Assembly: GCF_014651075.1 (NCBI RefSeq)
Contig: NZ_BMWE01000010.1
Span: forward strand, 1 to 64,000
Source: Streptomyces djakartensis
GTDB taxonomy: Bacteria; Actinomycetota; Actinomycetes; Streptomycetales; Streptomycetaceae
DNA: 64,000 bases
Reading direction: 5' to 3'
Position numbers and translations under genes: made by a program. The stretch's first letter is position 1. The number at the start of each line of letters is the position of its first letter. This document shows positions 42,852-50,716 of this stretch, piece by piece. The notes under the pieces are model-generated. The model was not told the origin of the DNA and did not search any database. It was given only the letters and a program-made list of their open reading frames with translations.

Positions 42852-43643
42852 GTGACGGAGGGAGGCGCGGTGGGATCCAGCGCTGTGCGGGTGCGGGGGC
42901 TGTGGAAGCGGTTCGGGCAGCAGGTCGCTGTCGCGGGAATCGATCTCGAGTTGCCGGCGGGCAGGTTCATCGGGCTCGTCGGGCCGAACGGGGCCGGGAA
43001 GACCACGACCTTGTCGATGGTGACCGGGCTGCTCAGGCCCGACCAGGGCAGCGTCGAGGTGGTCGGGCACGACGTGTGGCGGGACCCCGTCGAGGTGAAG
43101 GCGCGGATCGGGGTGCTGCCGGAGGGGCTGCGGCTGTTCGAGCGGCTGTCGGGGCGGGAACTGCTGGCGTACACCGGGCGGTTGCGCGGGCTGCCCGGTG
43201 CCGAGGTCGACAAGCGGGCCACTCAGCTCCTCGACGTTCTTGATCTGGCCGGGGCCCAGCACAAACTGGTCGTCGACTACTCGACCGGCATGCGCAAGAA
43301 GATCGGGCTCGCCGCCGCTCTCCTCCACAATCCCGAAGTGCTGTTCCTGGACGAGCCGTTCGAGGGCGTCGATCCCGTCTCCGCGCAGACCATCCGGGGC
43401 GTGCTGGAGCGGTACACCGCCTCGGGCGCCACGGTCGTGTTCTCTTCCCACGTCATGGAGCTCGTGGAGTCGCTGTGCGACTGGGTCGCCGTGATGGCCG
43501 CCGGGCGGATCCGCGCCGCCGGGCCCCTCACCGAGGTGCGGGGCGACGCGCCCTCGCTGCAGCGGGCGTTCCTCGAACTCGTCGGCGCGCAGGGGCGGGA
43601 CGCCGGGTCCGACCTCGACTGGCTGGGCGGCGGGTCCCGGTGA
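42852..43643 (+). CDS. ABC transporter ATP-binding protein
   Basis: 263-residue ATPase of an ABC-2-type exporter. Walker A GPNGAGKTT (about 41-49), Q-loop in GVLPEGLRLFERLSG, signature YSTGMRKK (about 140), Walker B VLFLDEP (about 159) and the H-loop SSHVMELVE. The signature is STGM rather than LSGG, as in many drug or antibiotic exporters. GTG 42852 start; its stop overlaps the permease start (GTGA), so both make one exporter. Confidence 0.92.
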   Translation: MTEGGAVGSSAVRVRGLWKRFGQQVAVAGIDLELPAGRFIGLVGPNGAGKTTTLSMVTGLLRPDQGSVEVVGHDVWRDPVEVKARIGVLPEGLRLFERLSGRELLAYTGRLRGLPGAEVDKRATQLLDVLDLAGAQHKLVVDYSTGMRKKIGLAAALLHNPEVLFLDEPFEGVDPVSAQTIRGVLERYTASGATVVFSSHVMELVESLCDWVAVMAAGRIRAAGPLTEVRGDAPSLQRAFLELVGAQGRDAGSDLDWLGGGSR

Positions 43644-45232
43644 GCGCCTCGCCCATCACCCCCGTCTTCGTACGGCTGAAGCTGTCGCTGCTGCGCAACG
43701 GGCTGCGCCGGTCGGGCGGACGCAAGGCCGCCTACATCGCCTCGGCCGTCTTCGCCCTGCTGTTCGCCGCACTGCAGTTGATCGGTCTGATCGCGCTGCG
43801 CGGGCACGCGCACGTCGAGTCGCTGGTCGTGCCCGCCGTGGCGGTGCTGGGGCTCGGGTGGGCGGTGATGCCGCTGTTCTTCCCCAGCGGTGACGAGACC
43901 CTCGACCCGACCCGGCTGGTGATGCTGCCGCTGCGCCCCCGGCCGCTGGTGCGGGCCCTGCTCACGGCCTCGCTGGTCGGCATCGGGCCGCTGTTCACGC
44001 TGTTGCTGCTGATCGGTTCCGTGGCCGCGGTGGCCCGGGGCGGTGCGGCGTTCGTGACCGGTGTCCTCGCGGTCGTCCTGGCGCTGCTGGTGTGCCTGGC
44101 CCTGGCGCGGGCCGTCGCCGCGGCCAACGTACGGCTGCTGGCCAGCCGCAAGGGCCGGGACCTCGCGGTGCTGAGCGGGCTCGTCATCGCGGTCGGCGCG
44201 CAGATCGTCAACTTCGGCGCGCAGCGGCTCGGAGCCGCGGGGCTCGGCGAGCTGGACCCGGTGGGGAACGTGCTGCAGTGGGTGCCGCCCGCCTCGGCGA
44301 TCGCGGCCGTGCACGCGGTGGGCGAGGGGTCGTACGGGCGGGCCGTCGTCCAACTGACGCTGACCGCGGGCGCGCTGGTGGCGCTGCTCGCGGTGTGGTC
44401 ACGGCATCTGACCAAGCTGATGACCTCGCCCGACGAGTCGACCCTGGCAGGCACCGAGACGGCCGTGCGCGAACGGTCGTCGGCCGGGCTCGGGCGGTTG
44501 CTGCCCCCGGGCCGCACGGGCACGGTCATGGAGCGCGGTCTGCGGTACGTGTGGCGCGACCCGAAGACCAAGGCGGCCTGGGTGACATCGCTGGCCATCG
44601 GGCTGCTCGTGCCGGTCTTCAACGCCTGGCAGGGCACCGGGTCGGTGTACTTCGCGTGCTTCGCCGCCGGGATGCTCGGCGTCCAGATGTACAACCAGTT
44701 CGGGCAGGACACCTCCGCGTTCTGGATCGTCGCGCTGACCATCTCGTCGCCCCGCGACGCCTACGTGGAGCTGCGCGCCCGCGCGCTGGCCCTGCTGCTG
44801 ATCACCCTGCCGTACGCCACGCTCGTCACCGTGCTGACGACCGCCGTGCTCGGCGACTGGCGGCGGCTGCCCGAGGCGCTGGGGCTGTCCTTCGCGCTGC
44901 TCGGCGCGATGCTCGCGACCGGGGCCTGGACGTCCGCCCGCTTCCCCTACTCCATCCCGCAGGAGGGCTACAAGAACGTCGCCCCGGGGCAGGCCGGGCT
45001 CGCCTGGATCTCCGTCTTCGGCGGGACGATCGCGGCCGCGGTGCTGTGCGCGCCCGTCATCGCGCTCACCATCTGGCTGAACGTGAGCGCGCGGGGTGAC
45101 GACTGGACGTGGCTGGTGTTCCCGGTGGGCACGGCGTACGGGGCGGTGCTCACCGCGGTGGGACTGCGGCTGGCCGCTCCGCCGACGGCACGTCGGCTGC
45201 CGGAGATCCTGGCGGCGGTCAGCAAGGGCTGA
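43640..45232 (+). CDS. ABC transporter permease
   Basis: 530-residue integral membrane protein with about 12 hydrophobic segments, among them AAYIASAVFALLFAALQLIGLIAL, VVPAVAVLGLGWAVMPLFF, GVLAVVLALLVCLALARAVAA and ISVFGGTIAAAVLCAPVIALTIW. It pairs with the ATPase just upstream through a 4-nt GTGA overlap. The cargo cannot be inferred. Convergent with the alpha/beta hydrolase gene, 20 bp apart. Confidence 0.9.
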   Translation: MSASPITPVFVRLKLSLLRNGLRRSGGRKAAYIASAVFALLFAALQLIGLIALRGHAHVESLVVPAVAVLGLGWAVMPLFFPSGDETLDPTRLVMLPLRPRPLVRALLTASLVGIGPLFTLLLLIGSVAAVARGGAAFVTGVLAVVLALLVCLALARAVAAANVRLLASRKGRDLAVLSGLVIAVGAQIVNFGAQRLGAAGLGELDPVGNVLQWVPPASAIAAVHAVGEGSYGRAVVQLTLTAGALVALLAVWSRHLTKLMTSPDESTLAGTETAVRERSSAGLGRLLPPGRTGTVMERGLRYVWRDPKTKAAWVTSLAIGLLVPVFNAWQGTGSVYFACFAAGMLGVQMYNQFGQDTSAFWIVALTISSPRDAYVELRARALALLLITLPYATLVTVLTTAVLGDWRRLPEALGLSFALLGAMLATGAWTSARFPYSIPQEGYKNVAPGQAGLAWISVFGGTIAAAVLCAPVIALTIWLNVSARGDDWTWLVFPVGTAYGAVLTAVGLRLAAPPTARRLPEILAAVSKG

Positions 45233-45252
45233 CCCGGGCTTCCGGCCCGGAC

Positions 45253-46179
45253 TCAGTCGGTGTCGAGGCCGTCCAGGAACGGCTGAATGGCCGCGTACCA
45301 GGCCTCCGGCTGGTCGTAGTGCACCAGGTGCCCGGCGTCGGCGACCTCCGCGTACTGGCCGCGGGGCAGGACGCGGACCATCTCCTGGGCCTCGGCGCGG
45401 CCCAGCTCCCCGTCGAGGCCGCGCACGACCAGGGCCGGGCAGCGGACCTGGGCCAGCTCCTCCCAGTGCGCGTCGTACACCCAGGTCTCGCGGGAGCGGA
45501 GCATCTGCTCCGGATCGAAGACAGGGCGCCAGCCGTCCGGGGACTCGGCCATCACCTCGGCGTAGAACTCGCCGCGGGCCGGATTGGGCCGCTCCACCCA
45601 GGGGTCGTCCTCGCCGAACCACTTGCGGACGTCGGCGAGGGTGGCGAACGGCAGCGGCCAGGAGTCGAACCACTGGGCCCACTCGCGCTGTGACGCGGCG
45701 CCGAGCGCGGAGGCCCGCATGTCGCAGATGATCAGGCCGCGGACCAGGTCGGGACGCCGGGCGGCGAGCTGCCAGGCGGTCAGCGCGCCCATCGCGTGGC
45801 CGATCAGGACGACCGGCGCGAGGCCGAGCTGTTCGAGAGCGGCCTCGGCGTCGTCGACGTAGGCGCCGCGGGTGAAGGACGCGTGCGGGGGTTTGTCACT
45901 GCGGCCGTGGCCGCGCTGGTCGAGAGCGACCGCCCGGTACCGGCCGGAGAGCCGGCGCGCGGTGGACGCCCAGTGCGAGGCGCGGCCCATGAGGCCGTGC
46001 AGTAACAGCACGCCCGGGGAGCCCTCCGGCGCGGGATGCCCGATCTGTGTGCCCTGGTCGTCCCGCGGGCCGCGCGCGTCCAGCGTGCCCTGTGCCGGAT
46101 CGGGCTTGGGCGGGTCGCCGAACTCCCAGGCCGCGAGGCGTACGCCGCCCGTCCCGGTCACGTCGATGCGTCGCGCCAT
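45253..46179 (-). CDS. Alpha/beta hydrolase-fold protein lacking the nucleophilic serine
   Basis: 308-residue alpha/beta hydrolase. The oxyanion region HGLMGRASHW (61-70), DQRGHGRSDKP (87-97) and the C-terminal His region ADAGHLVHYDQPE are normal, but the nucleophile elbow reads GHAMG (127-131) with Ala129 (codon GCG) where hydrolases have Ser. Either the protein is not a classical serine hydrolase (for example a lyase or a scaffold) or activity was lost. An insert of about 35 residues with Pro/Gly/Asp (20-55) precedes the core. It lies downstream of dmdR1 on the same strand, with 642 bp between. Confidence 0.88.
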   Translation of the reverse strand: MARRIDVTGTGGVRLAAWEFGDPPKPDPAQGTLDARGPRDDQGTQIGHPAPEGSPGVLLLHGLMGRASHWASTARRLSGRYRAVALDQRGHGRSDKPPHASFTRGAYVDDAEAALEQLGLAPVVLIGHAMGALTAWQLAARRPDLVRGLIICDMRASALGAASQREWAQWFDSWPLPFATLADVRKWFGEDDPWVERPNPARGEFYAEVMAESPDGWRPVFDPEQMLRSRETWVYDAHWEELAQVRCPALVVRGLDGELGRAEAQEMVRVLPRGQYAEVADAGHLVHYDQPEAWYAAIQPFLDGLDTD

Positions 46180-46364
46180 GTCCTGGCACCCCCCAAGCTT
46201 CGCGCGGACCGCGGCCGTCTCGGGCCGGTCGGTCCTGTGAACCGTGTTCTGCCTGCCGTGCCTTTTGCCGTGCTGCCGGTGGTGTGCTGTCAGTGGTGTG
46301 CTGTCGGTGATCTCATCGGCTGTGACCGCGGGGTATCTGGGCCCTGCGTCCGCATGCAGACTAT

Positions 46365-46378
46365 CGAATGCCCATTCG
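46365..46378. promoter_or_regulatory. CGAATG-N2-CATTCG palindrome upstream of the hydrolase gene
   Basis: Perfect 6-2-6 inverted repeat about 185 bp upstream of the hydrolase start, in an AT-richer patch. A candidate operator of unknown regulator. Confidence 0.4.
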
Positions 46379-46545
46379 AGAATGCGCTTCTCGCGGGCAA
46401 CACCCCTCGTTCGAGTGACCCTCCCCGGGGATTGATCGCCGCTGCCGGGGGGAGATCTTCAGCGGGAGGCGGACCGCTCGGGGAAACCGGTCCGAGGGGA
46501 ATGACCCTGAGAGCTCGGGGCTCCGGGTCAGCACAGGGGAGGACA

Positions 46546-46573
46546 GGCCCCGGCGCCACACGGCGCCGGGGCC
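46546..46573. terminator. GC-rich hairpin, probable terminator of dmdR1
   Basis: Perfect 12-bp stem with ACAC loop, 249 bp after the dmdR1 stop in the direction of transcription. No T-run. Confidence 0.5.
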
Positions 46574-46821
46574 TTCCACATCCCGACGGCACATCCTCCC
46601 GCCCCCTCCCCGGCCGGGCGACATCGCTGTCGAGCCACGGCCAAGAGCCCCTCAGGTCATATGCCTCACGCGACAGCGTCGCACGGGAACCGCACGAGCG
46701 CTGCCCTTCGACGAACCGAAGACCGGATCCGACGCAATCACGCCAACGCCCCGCCGACCCCGTCAAGGAGTCCTCCGCGGGACACAGGCCGGCGCCTGCC
46801 CCGCACCGACGGACAGCCGGC

Positions 46822-47514
46822 TCAGGGCTTGGCGACGAACACGTGGGAAGCGATGTCCGACTCCAGCTCGGCCGCCTCACCGCCGCTGCCGACCAGCACA
46901 CCACCCGCCGACTCGGTCACACTCACCACCGAGCCGGGCTGCACGCCCGCCCGGCGCAGCGTGTACATCAGCTGCGCGTCCGTCTGGATCGGCTCGCCGA
47001 TCCGGCGCACCACGACCGTCTTGCCCTCGACACCCGGGTCCAGCGTGGCCAGCGACACCATGCCCTCGTCCAGGAACGGATCGGCGCCGTCCTTCTCGCC
47101 GAGCTCCTCCAGACCCGGAATCGGGTTGCCGTACGGCGACTCCGTCGGATGCCGCAACAACTCCAGCACGCGGCGCTCCACGGCCTCGCTCATCACATGC
47201 TCCCAGCGGCACGCCTCGGCGTGGACCTGCTCCCACTCCAGACCGATCACGTCGACCAGCAGACACTCGGCGAGCCGGTGCTTGCGCATCACCCTCGTGG
47301 CGAGACGACGGCCCTCGTCGGTGAGCTCCAGATGCCGGTCGCTGGCGACGGACACCAGACCGTCACGCTCCATCCGCGCCACCGTCTGGCTCACCGTCGG
47401 CCCGCTCTGATCCAGCCGCTCGGCGATACGGGCGCGCATGGGGACCACACCCTCTTCCTCAAGCTCGAGGATGGTGCGGAGATACATCTCCGTGGTGTCG
47501 ATCAGTCCGGACAT
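46822..47514 (-). CDS. dmdR1: Iron-dependent repressor of the DtxR/IdeR family (DmdR1-like)
   Basis: 230-residue metalloregulator that represses siderophore and iron-uptake genes when Fe2+ is bound. N-terminal winged helix (1-65: QSGPTVSQTVARMERDGLV) and dimerisation/metal domain (66-140) with the full ligand set at the DtxR positions: Met10, Cys102, Glu105, His106 (primary site) and His79, Glu83, His98 (ancillary site). The C-terminal SH3-like domain (about 150-230) is present. Length and residues fit DmdR1 of S. coelicolor. A long ORF lies on the opposite strand over this gene, as described for the adm gene there. Confidence 0.93.
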   Translation of the reverse strand: MSGLIDTTEMYLRTILELEEEGVVPMRARIAERLDQSGPTVSQTVARMERDGLVSVASDRHLELTDEGRRLATRVMRKHRLAECLLVDVIGLEWEQVHAEACRWEHVMSEAVERRVLELLRHPTESPYGNPIPGLEELGEKDGADPFLDEGMVSLATLDPGVEGKTVVVRRIGEPIQTDAQLMYTLRRAGVQPGSVVSVTESAGGVLVGSGGEAAELESDIASHVFVAKP

Positions 47515-47709
47515 ACGTGCCCCTCGAATGAGATCTGCCGGAGGCTGGACGGCTCACCGGCGCGTGCGCTGGCCCTGCCACCAATTCTGCCGGATACCAC
47601 CGACAACCGTGCCGCCGGAGGCACCGCGAAGGTTACGAAGCCCCGGAAACGGGTACAGCCGCCCCCTCCAGGAACTTCCCGGCACCCGGGACGCGCTCCC
47701 ACGGCCGTA

Positions 47710-47732
47710 TTGACACCGCACTGGTCCAGACC
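47710..47732 (+). promoter_or_regulatory. DasR-like operator (dre site) in the SIS gene promoter
   Basis: ACTGGTCCAGACC (47720-47732) matches the core of the DasR-responsive element (ACTGGTCTAGACC) and the TGGTCCAGACC chitinase repeat. It begins 4 nt after a -35 hexamer TTGACA (47710-47715), so a bound repressor would block the promoter. Confidence 0.62.
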
Positions 47733-47785
47733 GCACCGTGATCCGCGACACAAGCCCACCGAGGCCGCCCCGAAGGGAACCCCGA

Positions 47786-48541
47786 ATGAGCGATCGCGCC
47801 CCGGCCGGCCAGTTCCTCGACGCCGCGATCGGCCTGCTGCAGCGGGTCCGCGACGAGGAGGCCGACAGCATCGCGGCAGCCGGGACGCTCCTCGCCGACA
47901 CCGTCACCGACGGGGGCCGCCTCTTCGCCTTCGGTGCCGGACACTCCTCCCTCGCCGCCCAGGACCTCGTCTACCGCGCCGGCGGCCTCGCCCTCGTGAA
48001 CCTGCTCGCCGTGCCGGGCGCCGTCGGCGTCGACGTCATGCCCGCACCGCTCGGCTCCGCCCTGGAACGCGTCGACGGCCTCGCGAGCGCCGTCCTGGAC
48101 AGCTCCCCGCTCCGCACCGGCGACGCCCTGCTGATCATCTCCCTCTCCGGGCGCAACCCCCTCCCCGTGGAAATGGCCCAGCACGCCCGCGCCCTGGGCG
48201 TGAAGGTCATCGGCGTGACCTCGGTGGCGTACGCCTCGCAGACCGAGTCCCGGCACGCCTCGGGCACCTTCCTCAAGGACCACTGCGACCTCGTCCTCGA
48301 CACGAAGATCGCGGTCGGCGACGCGGAACTCACCCACGACAAGGTGCCCGCGCCCTTCGCCCCCGCCTCCACGGTCGTCACCTCGGCACTCCTCCAGGCC
48401 GTCATGGCGACCACGGCCGCCGCCCTCGCCGACCGCGGCACCGAACCCCCGCTGCTGCGCTCCGGGAACGTCGACGGGGGCCACGACTGGAACGCGCGGG
48501 TGATGGAGCAGTACGCGGACCGCATCTTCTACCGCCACTGA
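47786..48541 (+). CDS. SIS-domain (sugar isomerase) protein
   Basis: 251-residue single SIS domain protein: FAFGAGHSSLAAQDLVYRAGG (about 47-67) and LLIISLSGRNPLPVEMAQHARALGVKVIGVTS (about 115-146) are the phosphosugar-binding blocks. It resembles N-acetylmuramate/N-acetylglucosamine-6-phosphate-linked isomerases and binding proteins. Together with the DasR-like operator upstream this suggests an amino-sugar-linked role. ATG 47786 with CGAAGGGAAC upstream. Divergent from dmdR1. Confidence 0.87.
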   Translation: MSDRAPAGQFLDAAIGLLQRVRDEEADSIAAAGTLLADTVTDGGRLFAFGAGHSSLAAQDLVYRAGGLALVNLLAVPGAVGVDVMPAPLGSALERVDGLASAVLDSSPLRTGDALLIISLSGRNPLPVEMAQHARALGVKVIGVTSVAYASQTESRHASGTFLKDHCDLVLDTKIAVGDAELTHDKVPAPFAPASTVVTSALLQAVMATTAAALADRGTEPPLLRSGNVDGGHDWNARVMEQYADRIFYRH

Positions 48542-48576
48542 GACGACCCGCCCCGGCCCGGGGCCACCCCGCCGCG

Positions 48577-50043
48577 TCACCGCGCGCCTGACAGCCCCGC
48601 GAGATCAAGCGCCGCCGCGATCCGGACCGCCACGTCCTCCGCGTACATCGCGTCGGACCGCTCGAAGGCACTGCGCCCCGCGCCCCGCAGGAACGTCACG
48701 ACGCCCAGCGTCCGGCCCCGGCTGCGCAGCACCGCGCACAGCGCGTGCACCGCGTCCGGCGGCCACTGCCGGGCCAGGGCCCACTCCCGCGCCTCCTCGG
48801 CCGGCACCGCGCCCGCACTCGCCCGGAGCGCCCCGGCCCGCTCCACACACTGCAACGCCGGATGCCCCTCGGCATACCGCACGGGCAGGCCCGCCCGGCC
48901 CGCCAGCTTGCTCGGCCCCGGCGCACCGGACGGGGTCGCGGCCACCCGCACCAGCCGCACCGGCGGCCCCCCGGCCTCCGCGTCGGCCAGCGCGCCCCCG
49001 GCCACCCGGTCTATCAGCGCGTGGTCCGCGAAACCGGCCAGCGCGAAGTCCAGATGGACGGTCGCCGCCTCCGCCGGATCCTCGCACTCGGCGGCGGCCC
49101 GCGACGCCCGGTGCAACTGCTGCGCACGGAACCGCAGCAGCGACGCCTCCTGCTCGCCCTGCTTGGCCTCCGTCACGTCCTGGAACAGCCAGCCCACACC
49201 CAACGGCACCGGCTCCTCCGCGAGCGGCGACGCCAGCCGCAGGAACCCGCTCCGCCAGCAGCGCCGCCGCTCCCCCTCCGGCGTGCGCACCGTCACCCAC
49301 ACCTCGGCGGGCGCCGGCGGCGCACCCTCCGCCAGCACATGCTGCAGCGCGCTCTCCAGCTCCTCCACACCCTGCGACAGCAGCTCCCCGAGCGGCCGCC
49401 CCAGCACCGACGTACGCCCCGTACCCAGCGCCCGCGCCGCGTGCGTGTTCACCACGGCCGGCCGCAGATCGGCGTCCACCAGCACGACGCCCCAGCCGGC
49501 GTCCTCGAACAGCGCCTCGCTCAACGCGATCGACCGCTCCAGGTCGATCTGCGTGTGCACCTCGCTGAAGGCGCAGTACACCCCCGTGGGCTTGCCGTCC
49601 GGCCCCCGCACCACCGCCGACTGCGTCCGCACGAGCACCCGCCCGCCGTCCTTCGTCAGCAGCGCGAACTCGTGCACCTGACGCCCCGGGGCGTGCATCG
49701 CCGCCAGCAGCCGGCCCTCGACCTCCTCGGCGTCCGCGCTGCGCACCGCCCACCCGGCCAGCCCGCGCCGCCCCACGGCCTCCTCCGCGCTCCACCCCAG
49801 GATCCGCTCCGCCTCACGGTTCCAATGGGTCACCACCCCGTCGGCGTCGAAGGCGCACAGCGCCGCGTCCATCCCGTCGAGCAGAGCGGCGAGCAGATCC
49901 GGACCACCCGGACCCGAACCCTCCCGCTCGGGCTCGTCCGGCCCCAGCTCGTCGGTGGTCCCACTACGCCGGGAAGCACTCACCTGGACCCCCTGCAGGC
50001 TGCGTCCGCACGTACGGCACGTCGGTTCGCTACTTGCAATCAT
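48577..50043 (-). CDS. PAS/GAF-domain sensor protein
   Basis: 488-residue signalling protein with two PAS domains (about 45-165 and 175-295: LLDGMDAALCAFDADGVVTHWNREAERILGWSAEEAVGR; LFEDAGWGVVLVDADLRPAVVNTHAARALG) and a C-terminal GAF domain (about 310-485). No phosphatase, kinase or GGDEF output domain is present, so it probably passes the signal by protein contact. The N-terminal CRTCGRS could bind a metal. ATG 50043. The upstream region to 50322 ends at the IscB element. Confidence 0.85.
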   Translation of the reverse strand: MIASSEPTCRTCGRSLQGVQVSASRRSGTTDELGPDEPEREGSGPGGPDLLAALLDGMDAALCAFDADGVVTHWNREAERILGWSAEEAVGRRGLAGWAVRSADAEEVEGRLLAAMHAPGRQVHEFALLTKDGGRVLVRTQSAVVRGPDGKPTGVYCAFSEVHTQIDLERSIALSEALFEDAGWGVVLVDADLRPAVVNTHAARALGTGRTSVLGRPLGELLSQGVEELESALQHVLAEGAPPAPAEVWVTVRTPEGERRRCWRSGFLRLASPLAEEPVPLGVGWLFQDVTEAKQGEQEASLLRFRAQQLHRASRAAAECEDPAEAATVHLDFALAGFADHALIDRVAGGALADAEAGGPPVRLVRVAATPSGAPGPSKLAGRAGLPVRYAEGHPALQCVERAGALRASAGAVPAEEAREWALARQWPPDAVHALCAVLRSRGRTLGVVTFLRGAGRSAFERSDAMYAEDVAVRIAAALDLAGLSGAR

Positions 50044-50322
50044 TCAACTGGAACGTGACCCAACGCACACCGGGTTCCCACAACATTGCAGGAATCGTTG
50101 TACGGGGAGCGCCACGTCAACGTCCCGGGGACGGTTCTCGCTACCCCTTCCCCCACCGCACGTAGGGCTCCATCTCGACCTCGGATCTTTCTGCGGGAGT
50201 AGCAGGAAGATCGCCTGAACTTTCGGCGGTTTGCTGCAATTCGCACGAATGAGCGTCTCTGAGGGATAACGCCCTTTCCGCGCAGCACCGATCACTAGTT
50301 TCGGTACCCACACGAGAGAGGA
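50044..50322. other. Intergenic region left of the IscB element
   Basis: Should hold the PAS gene promoter. The last 20 bp before the first stem (ending at 50322) are the natural place for the guide-encoding flank of an omega RNA; no other feature seen. Confidence 0.4.
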
Positions 50323-50716
50323 GGTCACTCGCTCCCGGGCCAGAAGGCCGTCGAGTGACCAGCCCCAGTCATCACGATCCGCTGGATCAGGGAGGCGCAA
50401 CCCGATGACTACGTTCCCTGTGGGCGAGCAGACCCACCAGGCTGTGCTTCCTCAGCAGCCTGCTCTGGAATCCGTGGGAGCAGACAACGTTGGGAGCAGC
50501 GACGAAACGGCTCACGGACATCCCGCTGCCAAGCGGGACACCGGCAGGGGACATGGGCGAGGGGAGACTGACGGGCCCGGCGCCACGGCCCGTCGGCGTC
50601 ACGCCACGAGCGCCGTTCCGGCGGCGCAGGAGGCAGCGACCGGGAACGGTGACGTTCCCACGTTGGACCGGGACGACCGGTCCTACACAGGCGGGATCGG
50701 TGCAGGCAGGGTCTTC
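50323..50716 (+). ncRNA. Probable omega RNA (HEARO-type) of IscB
   Basis: A 394-nt stretch directly before the IscB core with at least seven perfect stems on the IscB strand: 50323-50331/50352-50360 (9 bp, enclosing 50338-50341/50346-50349), 50376-50380/50384-50388, 50420-50424/50433-50437, 50460-50465/50478-50483, 50521-50527/50532-50538 (7 bp), 50570-50577/50587-50594 (8 bp) and 50642-50648/50653-50659 (7 bp). Length, position and multi-stem build fit IscB guide RNAs, first described as HEARO RNAs upstream of HNH endonuclease ORFs. The guide would be encoded just 5' of 50323. The reading frame also stays open here, but the peptide is low-complexity and unlike any IscB. Exact ends are not determined. 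Confidence 0.75.

Larger units (their letters stand above)
46180..46821. other. 642-bp gene-free region between dmdR1 and the hydrolase
   Basis: Contains a perfect 12-bp-stem hairpin GGCCCCGGCGCC/GGCGCCGGGGCC (46546-46557/46562-46573, loop ACAC), the palindrome CGAATG-CC-CATTCG (46365-46378) and a short tandem repeat of GGTGTGCTGTC (46270-46303). Open frames here have no ribosome binding sites or family marks. Confidence 0.6.

Noticed and set aside
46290..46904. 204-codon minus-strand frame between dmdR1 and the hydrolase
   Set aside because: No ribosome binding site, spans the terminator hairpin and overlaps dmdR1; no family resemblance.
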